Made by a program: the position numbers and the translations under genes
NCBI RefSeq assembly: GCF_921293095.1
Contig: NC_060258.1
Location: 8,136,607-8,200,606 of the forward strand
DNA from: Ischnura elegans
Lineage: Eukaryota > Arthropoda > Insecta > Odonata > Coenagrionidae
Direction of reading: 5' to 3'
DNA: 64,000 bases
The notes under the pieces: generated by a model
The model's input: only the letters and a program-made list of their open reading frames with translations
What the model was told of the DNA's origin: nothing
The model's database searches: none
Part shown: positions 21,703 to 31,779 of the stretch, one piece after another
Layout: every line of letters begins with the position of its first letter
Position numbering within the stretch: position 1 is the first letter of the stretch

Positions 21703-23430
21703 TAAGGCCGTATCACACTAGCGACTGCGACCGCCGCACAGTGGGCTGAAATCGAAAAAAGCTGGACAAAACCTCGAAAATGGTTTTTTTGAGGTTGGAA
21801 GTTGAAACTTTGCACAGTTGTTGCCAACACATTAGTGCATTTTTTGACGCAAAATTTTTTTCTTAGGCTAATTTTTTATATAAAATACATAGCCTCAAAG
21901 TTGAACAAATTGGGCGCAAATTGCCCGCTTTGAATTTTTTTAGAAATTCAGCATGTTTAAACTAATGTCACACCGTTAGTAGTTATTCAATAGCAACAAA
22001 AATGTATAAAATTGTTAAACGGTTTGTTATAGAGGAAACCATCAACTTTCATTCTTAAGTCCGTATCACACTAGCGACTGCGGCCGGCGCTGCGGCTGCG
22101 ACCGCGGCTGCGACTGGCCCGTCGACCAATCAGAGCGAGGCAGTCGCAGTCGCAGCCAATCAGAGAGCTCCATTTCAATCTCGCGCGCTTGCGGTAGACG
22201 TGTTTGTTTGTTTTGGTTACCGTAGCGAGGGAAGTTCAAGAAGGTTATAAGATAACGCTGAGATAATTTCGGACTTTTAAAGTGAAGATGGAAGCCCAGT
22301 ATATTGGATATTGCACCCGAGTACACAGGTGAATGAAAATGAAGTACGCTTTAACATATTTTAGGAACATTTTCAACAATAGCTGCTCTCTATCTATTCT
22401 TTGGGCTTTCGTAAACAAACATGCCACAAGCAGAAACGTTCATACGTGCGCATGCGCGATCGTGGCGTCGGCCGCAATGTGTGATGGGGTGCAGTCGCAG
22501 CCGCAGCCGAAATCGCGGTCGCAGCGGCGGTCGCAGTCGCTAGTGTGATACGGCCTTTAGTTGTTGTATTTGTGACCAATACGATACAAAATGGCGGACC
22601 CTGTTTTTCGTCGAATTTTTGTGTTTATGTAGGATTTTAAAAAAAGGATCACCGAGTTACCTCGAGATATTTACACCACATATACAACAAAGTATATAGA
22701 TTATGATAATCGGAAGTACAGCTGCGACCACCTGCGATGCCGAAATTAAGATCGATTTTTCGAACGTGCGGCACCGCCCGGAGCTGGCTGCTGGCCACGG
22801 GAATTGCCGTACTCGACGGATGTTGGATAGTGAATCATTTTAAGCAAGTTCATTGTATAAAAGCTATGATATATTATTACTACATTTATTTTCCTTTTGT
22901 TGTAACCTGATTTATTTACTGTATTGTAATATTTATCGTCGATGCAGTACAAAATGGCGCGCCGCTGCGACCGCGACTGCGGCTGCGACTGTCCCGTCGA
23001 CCAATCAGAGCGAGGCAGTCGCAGTCGCAGCCAATCAGAGAGCTCCATTTCAATCTCGCGCGCTTGCAGCAGACGTGTTTGTTTTGGTTACCGTAGCGAG
23101 GGAAGTTCAAGAAGGTTATAAGATAACGCTGAGATAATTTCGGACTTTTAAAGTGAAGATGGAAGCCCAGTATATTGGATATTGCACCCGAGTACACAGG
23201 TGAATGAAAATGAAGTACGCTTTAACATATTTTAGAAACAATTTCAACAATTGCTGCTCTCTATCTATTCTTTGGGCATTTGTAAACAAACATGCCACAA
23301 GCAGAAACGTTCATACGTGCGCATGCGCGACCGTGGCGTCGGCCGCAATGTGTGATGGGGTGCAGTCGCAGCCGCAGCCGAAATCGCGGTCGCAGCGGCG
23401 GTCGCAGTCGCTAGTGTGATACGGCCTTTA
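21703..23430. mobile_element. PIF/Harbinger-like GC-rich TIR elements, nested or duplicated
   Basis: The terminal sequence GGCCGTATCACACTAGCGAC occurs inward at 21706 and (with GTCCG) 22060, and inverted at about 22537 and 23410. A complete unit spans about 22057-22557. A second unit (about 22955-23430) is nearly identical but lacks its left tip. Internal arrays of GCAGTCGCAGCC-like hexamers surround the palindromic centre. Open frames rich in Arg/Ser or Ala are products of these hexamers. The assignment rests on the GGCC-type tips only; no transposase is present. Confidence 0.6.
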
Positions 23431-23539
23431 CATATATGCCCTCTCATCCCCTTGTATGAAAGGTGTGATAAAAAAGACTCAGATTTACAACGACTCCGTT
23501 AATTTTAGTGGTGTAAACAATTTGTTTTAAGCATACTGC

Positions 23540-23740
23540 TAATAATAGATGTGGCTTCTTTACATCAAAATTGAAAGTTACAGGAACGAAAACTTCTGCA
23601 ATCCCAAGCGCTCAAAGTTGGGCAACTTGATTTTACGCGCAAAAAACGGGTAATTTTTTGAGAAAAAATTAAGTACAGGAGTATTGAGTCGAAGATTTTT
23701 AAAAGTACATATTACAACGTGGAAATACATTCTCCTTCGT
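23540..23740. repeat. Dispersed repeat, inverted partner at 48790-49010
   Basis: About 200 bp beginning with TAATAGATGTGGCTTCTTTAC is related, in reverse orientation, to 48790-49010. It abuts family A copies in both places, so it may be part of a larger composite. It is non-coding. Confidence 0.65.
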
Positions 23741-23762
23741 ATGTTTTTTTTTTGCATTGAAA

Positions 23763-24445
23763 TAGGATAGTTTCCTTCATCAAAGAAAACGGAATGCATT
23801 GATTGCGATTCGTTACCCACCATTAGTGTATTCATAATATACAAATTATTTGGTTTTAGAAATCCCAGTTCAGACGAATGGCAATGGTCAATTTTAACTT
23901 CATTTGAAAAAGGCCAGATTGGCGCCCATGCGATTCCACTCCACGTGACGTCACAGGAACCTAGTTTATATACGAGAACCTAGTTCTATACGAGTAGATG
24001 GGAGTTTTACATCGTCTGAGATTACCAATGCATGCATGAGGCACAGAGCTCAGGGAAACATCCCATAATAATCACACGTTAAACATACCTAAGTTCGGAA
24101 AGTTTCCTTCTTTTTATACGGGAATAATAATCCTTACTTAAGCCAAGCGCTACCTGCTAGCAGGGTACCCTGCTACCTGCTAGCAGCCTGCGTTGTATCA
24201 GCGCTCAAGCCTCGCCCCAAGGTCACCTCAAATGCCGACAGCTGGAATCAGAAATACGTCACACGGACTTTTCCCATCATTCCTACTTAGCCGTCGCGTT
24301 TTCGCGCGCTTGAAATTTTTCACTTTTCATTTAATCGCGAAAAATAGATGTCGTCATTTAAAAATCTAAAAGCGTGAAATACGTACTCCAGGAGTAATAA
24401 TCTTTCGATTTAGGCAATAAAAAAATAATAGGAAACCGCACCCTA
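23763..24445 (-). mobile_element. MITE family A, copy 2
   Basis: The element is full length in reverse orientation. It is flanked by GAA on the left and TTG on the right, without duplication. A TGACGTCA octamer lies about 180 bp from its plus-strand left end. Confidence 0.85.
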
Positions 24446-24745
24446 TTGATTGCTCCGTTTAGACGATAGAACTCCTCAAACTTGGGTATCTTGCCTTTTT
24501 TTTACAGACATAGTAGTGCAATCATCGAAAAGACCACTGCAAGGGATGAAATACGATTTGATGCTTTCCCGGCGAATGATGTTGGTAAACTCTTCTCGGG
24601 ATTCAACTAAATTTATCACTTGGGATGAGTCCCGAGTAGGAACTTGAAACGTTGGCCATTATGGAAAAACTAACCCGATGGGAATCCCGAGAAGAGTCCA
24701 CCCACACTGCAAAGGGATTTTTTAAAGATATAATTGCCTTGATTG

Positions 24746-25370
24746 CAGTGGCGCCGACTCCATGGGGCCTGAGGGGGCCCGAGCCCCCTCAAAGATTTGT
24801 TTTGGGGGGCGGAGCCCCCTCAATAATTCAAGAAAATAATTAAGTTATATTATGCCTTGTGAAATCACAAAAATATATTGGCGATTTTTATTTCCCTTGC
24901 TTGACGATAGTCAGTGGCACCGACTCCATGGGGCTTGAGGGGCCCGAGTCCCCCCAAAAATTCGTTATGGGGGTGAAGCAAAAAATGTAAGGCTTTTCGA
25001 CTATCTTCTGAGTGTCAAGTTATTGAGAATCGAGTTTTCAGGTTTCTAATGTTGATCAGATGGAATCTAAAATGCTTTAAAAAACTTTAAAACTCACTCT
25101 TTATAAATTTTCCCGGGAAAGGCCCCCGGATTGCCCCCCCCCCCCCATATTTTTTATAAGTCGGCACCCCTGACGATAGTTACCTTTTAAAAATAAATTC
25201 AACACGGAGTGTTGAAACAAATAATTATAAGGTTAAGCAGGTTAACTGAATCAAGTGTTGTGAATCATGGTAGTGTTTCGGTGCTGCGACACACTTTCAA
25301 TTTCACTTCTTCCTGGGGCAAGACCTCCGATATGGGCCCCCCCAATATTTTTTATAAGTCGGCGCCCCTG
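24746..25370. mobile_element. hAT MITE (CAGTGGCGCCGACT tips) with a nested relative
   Basis: Ends are CAGTGGCGCCGACT and AGTCGGCGCCCCTG. Flanks CTTGATTG and CTTGGTTG match at 7 of 8 positions as an old 8-bp target duplication. It contains the second element at 24912-25172. The G-rich runs explain the open frames across it. Confidence 0.75.
24912..25172. mobile_element. Nested hAT MITE with exact 8-bp duplication ACGATAGT
   Basis: Tips are CAGTGGCACCGACT and AGTCGGCACCCCTG. ACGATAGT lies on both sides (24904-24911 and 25173-25180). It is the same family as its host element, so it is a younger insertion into a related copy. Confidence 0.85.
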
Positions 25371-25632
25371 CTTGGTTGCATTTTAAATCAGGACCTTCTA
25401 AGCCACATGGCTTGTCAGAAGATTCCGTAGTATTCATACCAGTGGCATGTTACATAGTGGAAAATGATATGCACACACAAAACAGGACTCAAAACCAATC
25501 TCATAAAAATGAAAAACTTAAAAAACCTGTAACATGAATACATTTTCCAAAGTATAACATAATATTGCAATGATATAAGAAAAAGAAAATTCACAAAGAT
25601 CACAGAAATGTAACATATTCATAAATATAGTG
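25371..25632. other. Unassigned sequence
   Basis: Nothing recognised apart from flanking LINE or hAT remnants. Confidence 0.4.
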
Positions 25633-25640
25633 CTTAGTTT

Positions 25641-26345
25641 CAGTGGCGGCTGGTGGTAATTTATCTAGGGTGTGCATTAGAGTAGATATACGATGATTTA
25701 ATTATATTATGTTAATCCTAATCCATGAGCGTCATATTTCGTCGTAATAGAATACATAGCAAGCAAAACATATCACTGGTACACTCTACCCTTAAAATTG
25801 CATGAACAGAAATAATATTAGCATGTGTGAAAATAATTATTCTCAACACACCTTTACAAGTGACGGTAGTTGAAATTCATTCTCTTTTCCTTACACCCTA
25901 TGAGGAAGTAGTGTAGAAAACGGCTATACAGATGGCTCTGTAGACGGACTAGGATCCTGGGCGCAGGTAGTGTAGGTGGCGGCTACACCACTACACTACC
26001 TGCTAGTCAGTCACCAAAAACATGCGCGTGCGCATTCGCATGGTTTTGAGTCTGCTCCCATCGCCCCTTTGAACAGTACATACCCCCCCGCTTACCTCGT
26101 CCCGCCAGAGCTCCCTCAAGCGATCGCACAGACCGAAAATGCGCCCGGCATGATGCCACGGGATCGCACACTTGTAGAGCGGTGAATTCGAAAAGGAGAT
26201 AGCTGTAGCGTTCGGAGGCTCATGTTTCTTATACATGCAGACAGTACTTTTATCCTTCGCGTTGCAAAGGAATAGTTTTCTTTTATAATTTATTCATCTT
26301 TGGGTGTGCACTTGCTAACATGCGTATACGCACGCGCCGCCACTG
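25641..26345. mobile_element. hAT element, 705 bp, CAGTGGCGGC tips, 8-bp duplication CTTAGTTT
   Basis: The left tip CAGTGGCGGCTGGTG and right tip CACGCGCCGCCACTG are inverted. CTTAGTTT precedes and follows the element exactly. Both the 8-bp duplication and the CAGNG tip are diagnostic of hAT elements. It has no transposase, so it is non-autonomous. Confidence 0.9.
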
Positions 26346-26360
26346 CTTAGTTTTAAGGGA

Positions 26361-27345
26361 TTAAAAATTCACAATATCATTAATTAACCACTCCTTGATA
26401 CTTTTTTTAATTTCTGCCATTCCTTTTAAATTTCTCAATTGCTTAGGCATACAATTAAAAGTATATGGTATAATATACGTAGGTAACCTTTTTCCATATG
26501 AATTTTGATAATTATAAGTTATCAGCATATGAGTATTTCTTTTAGACATACAATGTCTATTCATACAGGGAACTTGGTATTCTTTCTTAAAATAATTTTC
26601 CACAATGATGAACCATTTAAATAATTTATCTACAGTCAAAACATTATATTTAACGCAAATTGATTTCAAATCAATGTCACCACAATATGAGAACCCATAT
26701 CCAAAGCAATTGATTTTTGAATTCTTTTTTTATTTCTAATTATTGTGTTTAATAGTGTATTACAGGCCATTCCTCCAAACTGTGATTACATATCTCAGTA
26801 TGCTCTCAACCATTGCAAAATAAATTATTAATTTAGTCTTTTTGGGTACAATTTGCCTGAGCATAAACATTTGATAAGACACGGTTCTTAATTTTTTATT
26901 AATTTTGTCAATGTGAAGAGAGAATTTGAAGTGCTCATCAATGGTCACACCAAGGTAAGTTTACTTCTCTACCTGGTCCAATGAAGGACAGTCGCAGTTA
27001 TCAACAAGATCAATATTATTGTCATGAATACATTTGTGGGGATGGATTTTTACATTTGCCTCTTTCCTCATTTTACTCATTGAGGATATATGTATAATCG
27101 ACGTTTCATCTTTATTAATAATTGAATTATTGTCATGCGCCCAAACATTTAACATATTAAAGTCTATTTGCATCCTTTTATGGCATGTTTCAAAATTTTT
27201 ATGGACACTTACTAACACAATGTCATCAGCATACATGATTATTTTAGTATGCCGAATAGCTAGGCATATATCATTTATATATATCAAAAAGATGTTGGAA
27301 TTATTATTATTCATATCCGATTCCTTCTGAATTTGCTGTTCCTAC
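26361..27345 (-). pseudogene. Decayed LINE reverse transcriptase 3' part
   Basis: Three minus-strand frames read in order: a YADDIVLV active-site segment (near 27220), a thumb-like region (VTIDEHFKFSLHIDKINKKL, near 26920), and a C-terminal tail (to 26361). Together they are the C-terminal part of a jockey/CR1-type reverse transcriptase. At least two frame changes or stops separate them. It is different from the 14-18 kb LINE and older, and is 5'-truncated. Confidence 0.7.
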
Positions 27346-27614
27346 TTTTTCATTCGCAAAGAAATCGAGTATCAGATTTTATTACTTTTGCTAATCCTCC
27401 GACGGGGGAGGCAAACCCCAAAAAGTGGGACCCTGCGTCTTAAGTCTTAAACTAACACCACACATTCCTCTCTAAACTTGGATTCCTGCCTTTATTTCAT
27501 CAAAAGGGATTATAGTCTTTCATTCCAACAAAATGGAGCCCTTTGACGACACCCTTTGATGCCTCTCTGTTCGTTTTCACAGTAATTAGCATCTTTTTCT
27601 GTCTACGTAAGTAT
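27346..27614. other. Unassigned sequence
   Basis: No gene or repeat boundary recognised. Confidence 0.4.
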
Positions 27615-28277
27615 TATGGTGGTTTCCTATTATTTTTTATTGCCTAAATCGAAAGATTATTACTCCCGGAGTACGTATTTCACGCTTTTAGATTTTTAAA
27701 TGACGATATCTATTTTTCGCGATTAAATGAAAAGTGAAAATTTTCAAGCGCGCGGAAACGCGACGCGTAAGTATGAATGCCGGGAAATCTCTCCGTGTGA
27801 CGTATTTCTGGTTCCCGCTGCCGCCCTGTGAGGTGACCTTGAGGCGAGCTGAGCGCTGATACGACGCAGGGTGCTAGCAGGTAGCAGTTTACCATGCTAG
27901 CTGGTAGCGCTTGGCTTAAATAAGGATTATTAATGCCTTATCAAACGAAGGAAACTTTCCGACCTTAGCCAGTTTTAATAAGTGATTATTAATACATGTT
28001 TCCCTGAGCTCTGTGCCACATGCATGCATTCGTAATCTCAGACCATGTATAACTCCTATCTACTCGTATAGAAACTAGGTCCCTGTGACGTCACGTGGAG
28101 TGGCATCGCATGGGCGCCAATCTGGCCCTTTTCAAATGAAGATAAAAATGGACCATTGCCATTCGTCTAAACCGGTATTTCTAAAACGAAGTAATTTGTA
28201 CATTATGAATACAGTAATTGTGGGTAACGAATCGCAATCAATGCCTTTCGTTTTCTTTGATGAAGGAAACTAACCTA
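27615..28277 (+). mobile_element. MITE family A, copy 3
   Basis: Forward copy with a mutated left tip (TATGGTGG) and a right tip CTAACCTA followed by TTC. TGACGTCA lies about 183 bp from its right end. Confidence 0.85.
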
Positions 28278-29362
28278 TTCTGGTACACTGCCTTGGATTA
28301 CGAAGTTATGATTTTTGCGTCAGCTAAAGTTGCGGGGACGATCATTGCTGTTGATTGGGTCTTACATTTAACTCTATCACAGCTGGCAGACGCATTTTAC
28401 CCGCAGAAGGTCCAGTTTGAGGTTATAATCCTTAATGTTTATTTCATGAATTACGTAGAGATACAAATCGGCTGATTTCTGGTCAGTTAATTCGGATGAT
28501 AAGGGTAATTTCCTTTATCAAAGAAAACGAAAGGCATTGATTGCGATTCGTTACCCACCATTAGTGTGTTCATTATGTACACATTATTCGGTTTTAAAAA
28601 TCCCAGTTTAGACGAATGGCAATGGTCAATTTTATCCTCATTTGAAAAGGGCCAGATTGGCGCCCATGCGATGCCACTCCACGTGACGTAACAGGGACGT
28701 GTTTCTGTACGAGTAGATAGGAGTTTTACATCGTCTGAGATTACCAATGCATGCATGTGGCAGAGTGCGTGTGGAAACATCCCATAATAATCACACATTA
28801 AAAATAGGGTAAAGGGGGGTGAATCGGGCCACGAAAAGGAAAATCGTCTATTTCCTCGTTTGTGTAAACAGTTACATCATGAAAGCATTATCATCCAAGG
28901 ACTTGATGTTTTACCCGTTTAAAACGTAATTTTTAGCGTTGTTGCTCTGAATAGAACGGTCCTGGAGCAATTTCTTCAAGAGACTGCATGGTCCTATTCG
29001 CCCGACGACTTGGAGGGCGAATCGGACCAGATGAGAGGCTGAATCGGACCAGTAAAATAATGTTAATAATTTTAGTTTTCTTAAGTTTTATTGCATAAAA
29101 TTTTGAAAATTTTCATCATTACTTTTAACAATGTAGTTCAGTCTCGAGATATTTCGACTACACCTTCTTAGAGTCAAACATAACGTTACAAATAGACATA
29201 CATCACAAATGTGAACATATAGAACAAATTTACCAAAACAATTAAGCACATTTACCACAAGTAAATTTATGTAGCCCCTTAGCACCTACACACAGCTCAT
29301 GGTACCAACAATTACACTCCATGCACTTAATCCAGTCTCTAAATTTTGACGAATTCGCGCAA

Positions 29363-31779
29363 TAGGAGGGAACACTCAAAATTAAAAATTGGTTTTCGTT
29401 ATTTAAAACCAAAAAGATATGAATAAAAAACACACACGCCAAATTTTAGAGCTCAAATTCGATTTGTAACCGAGATAAGTAGCTTTGAAAGTCCGCTAGG
29501 AGCTTCGGCCACGCCCACGGCGCGAAACGTATTTCTATTGGCTGACGCCGCGTGACGTGTGAACCTCATGAATGTCGCGAGAGTAATGCTTGAAGAAGCA
29601 GTAAACACACTGCGTTCGTGGAAATAGTGGCCAAAAGTTTATCGTCATGGCGAAACACGATGTTAATTTGGTTCTGGTAGGTACCAGAAGTGTACTGACA
29701 TTATTAACAGGGACTCTGGACAATTTTTTGTCTCAAAATGAATCATTTCATTGAAATGAAACTTCTTAAGATGAAATGTTTACACTCTTGAAAGAGACAG
29801 TAATCACGGCAATTATTGTGGATGCTTTAATTTGTAGACTTACCATCGTAAGATCCTTTACTTATTACTGGTTTTTAGTTTCCGGATGTAAATTGTGAAA
29901 TAAATGAACAAATGTGCTATAGCTATAGCTGTTGCCCTCTGAAGGGAGGAAATTCGGGGTTTTCTCCGTTTCTTTTAGGATTAGGATTCAAATTTCGTTG
30001 GAACATAATTTTTAAAAGCAGAGGTCTCGCTTTGGTCCACCTATGCTCCTGATAAATGTTCAAGTCAGTTTCGTACTATGAAAAATGGTAAACAATTGTC
30101 ATCAAAATGAAAGGGTAACTCAGAGATGGGGATTTTTACATGAAAATATCCGAATTCACTTATAGTTCACTTATATTTACATCAGAGTTACACTTACAGT
30201 CACTTTCAAAAGTTTTAGGACAAAGCTTGTGGCACCACTTCTGCTTCTCAAGGAAATTTAGTATCCTATACTCCTTTCGTAGTTATCTGCTGCACTCCGC
30301 TGACATTCCGCTTGTGATTATATACATGCACACAAAGGGGCAAATTATCTTATACTGCCAATTTATCATTCCCCTTCTATTTATGTAGGGTGTAATGATT
30401 ATTTCATGAGCATTTACTGCATACTTGCACCGGTTTTTTCCCTTAGTGGTTAAAGTAATTATTACATGATTTTTGACATGTAACGGGTCGCCGCGGCGGT
30501 GGCCTAGTGAGCAACGCTATCAGCTCGGGTAATGAAGATTGAGGGGTCTGGTCTGTCTCTCATAATTCTTTCAGCTCCTTTTCCTACTTATTAACAGGTT
30601 TTTTACAATCGTATTTCAGCTGTATTTGATTTGGTGCTTTTATTATTGCCGATGCGAATTTTTAAAATTAAAAGAAAAATGGTGGATAAAAGACTGGCGT
30701 TAGCATTAACGTATAGTTTGAAGTCTAGCGAAAGGAGTCACACATAATTTATTATTTGTCAATTATTCTTTTTCGATTAATGATAGTTCAAACTATTTAC
30801 TAGCATTCATTCAGTCAGTAAGTATTTACCTCCGGTATCTCTGTTTTGTTGTAAGATTTGCAAAGTTATCCGTGTTTATTATTTACTATTTGTTCTTCTA
30901 TTTATAGACCTGGTGGCACCGGGAGTCAAATGTGCTTATTTCTGTTTATTGTGAGTAATTCGATATCGTAGTGTTCCTGGAGTACAAATTTGAGATTTTT
31001 ATGTATTTGTTCGTACTATTTGACACATCACCAGGTTAGCGTCGAAGATTCTTTCCGTTGCAGTGGTTGGCTTTTAATGCGCAAGTTAGAAACAAAGAGT
31101 GAAAACCAGGGCAAATACGCAGTAAATTCACACGAAATAATCATTATATCCAACATAAATTGAAGCAGAATGATATATTTGCAATTGAAAAGTGAAATTT
31201 CCTGTTGAGTGCGTATATATTTAAGAACATACGAAATTTTTGCGATGTGAGGTCAAAGACAACAAAAGGAGTAATGGAAACAAAATCTCTTTGAGAAGCA
31301 GAAGAGATTTACATTAAAATGGCCCTCACACATTCTATAACAGCCTATTTATGAAGGAATATGCAGTCTCCGGGCAGCGTCGCACCACCGCCTTCCCCGG
31401 TCTGGGTCGTTTGGCACCACAAAAAATACTTTTCTGGCGTTTAACGAGAGGTAAATTCACATCTCGGCACACAACAATATACATAAGGTTTCCTCCCACT
31501 CATTTAAAGTTCTGAGTTTTATGTTGTATTTACTTATACTCGAAATAACGTATACGACAATGCACTCCTTATGCAAGCAATGCAGATATCATGAGGTTCA
31601 CACGTCATCAACATGGCGTCGCCCCAGAAATACGTTTTTGGCGCGGAATTCAAGTTGAAACTTCAAACTGCTCTAGGGGCGAAATTATTCTGCGCTCAAT
31701 GGTAAAATTTGGTGAGAGTCTTTCTTACGCCCATTGCTATAAAAATCAGACAAAATATTTGGTATTGTAATCCCTTCTA
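29363..31779. mobile_element. TSD-less TIR element at AA^TT inside the transposase gene, 2,417 bp
   Basis: Left tip TAGGAGGGAACAC and right tip (reverse) TAGAAGGGATTAC are the ends of imperfect TIRs of about 240 bp that share CGTATTTCT and GACGTGTGAACCTCATGA. Excision joins GCGCAA to TTATAAG and restores the transposase frame with no added base. TGACGTGT lies 190 bp from the left end and its inverted relative 172 bp from the right end. No transposase of its own was found; frames are short. Confidence 0.8.
30482..30560 (+). other. Possible tRNA-derived SINE head
   Basis: GCGGTGGCCTAGTGAGCAACG resembles a pol III A box. A GAGGGGTCTGGTCTG segment about 35 bases later is only a poor B box. It shares AACGGGTCG with a tRNA-like stretch at 56078-56160. 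This is weak evidence. Confidence 0.3.

Noticed and set aside
28085..28273. Recurrent short frame containing MTSRGVASHGRQSGPF in many places (also 48374)
   Set aside because: It is the conserved TGACGTCACGTGG region of MITE family A read as protein; both strands and all frames drift between copies.
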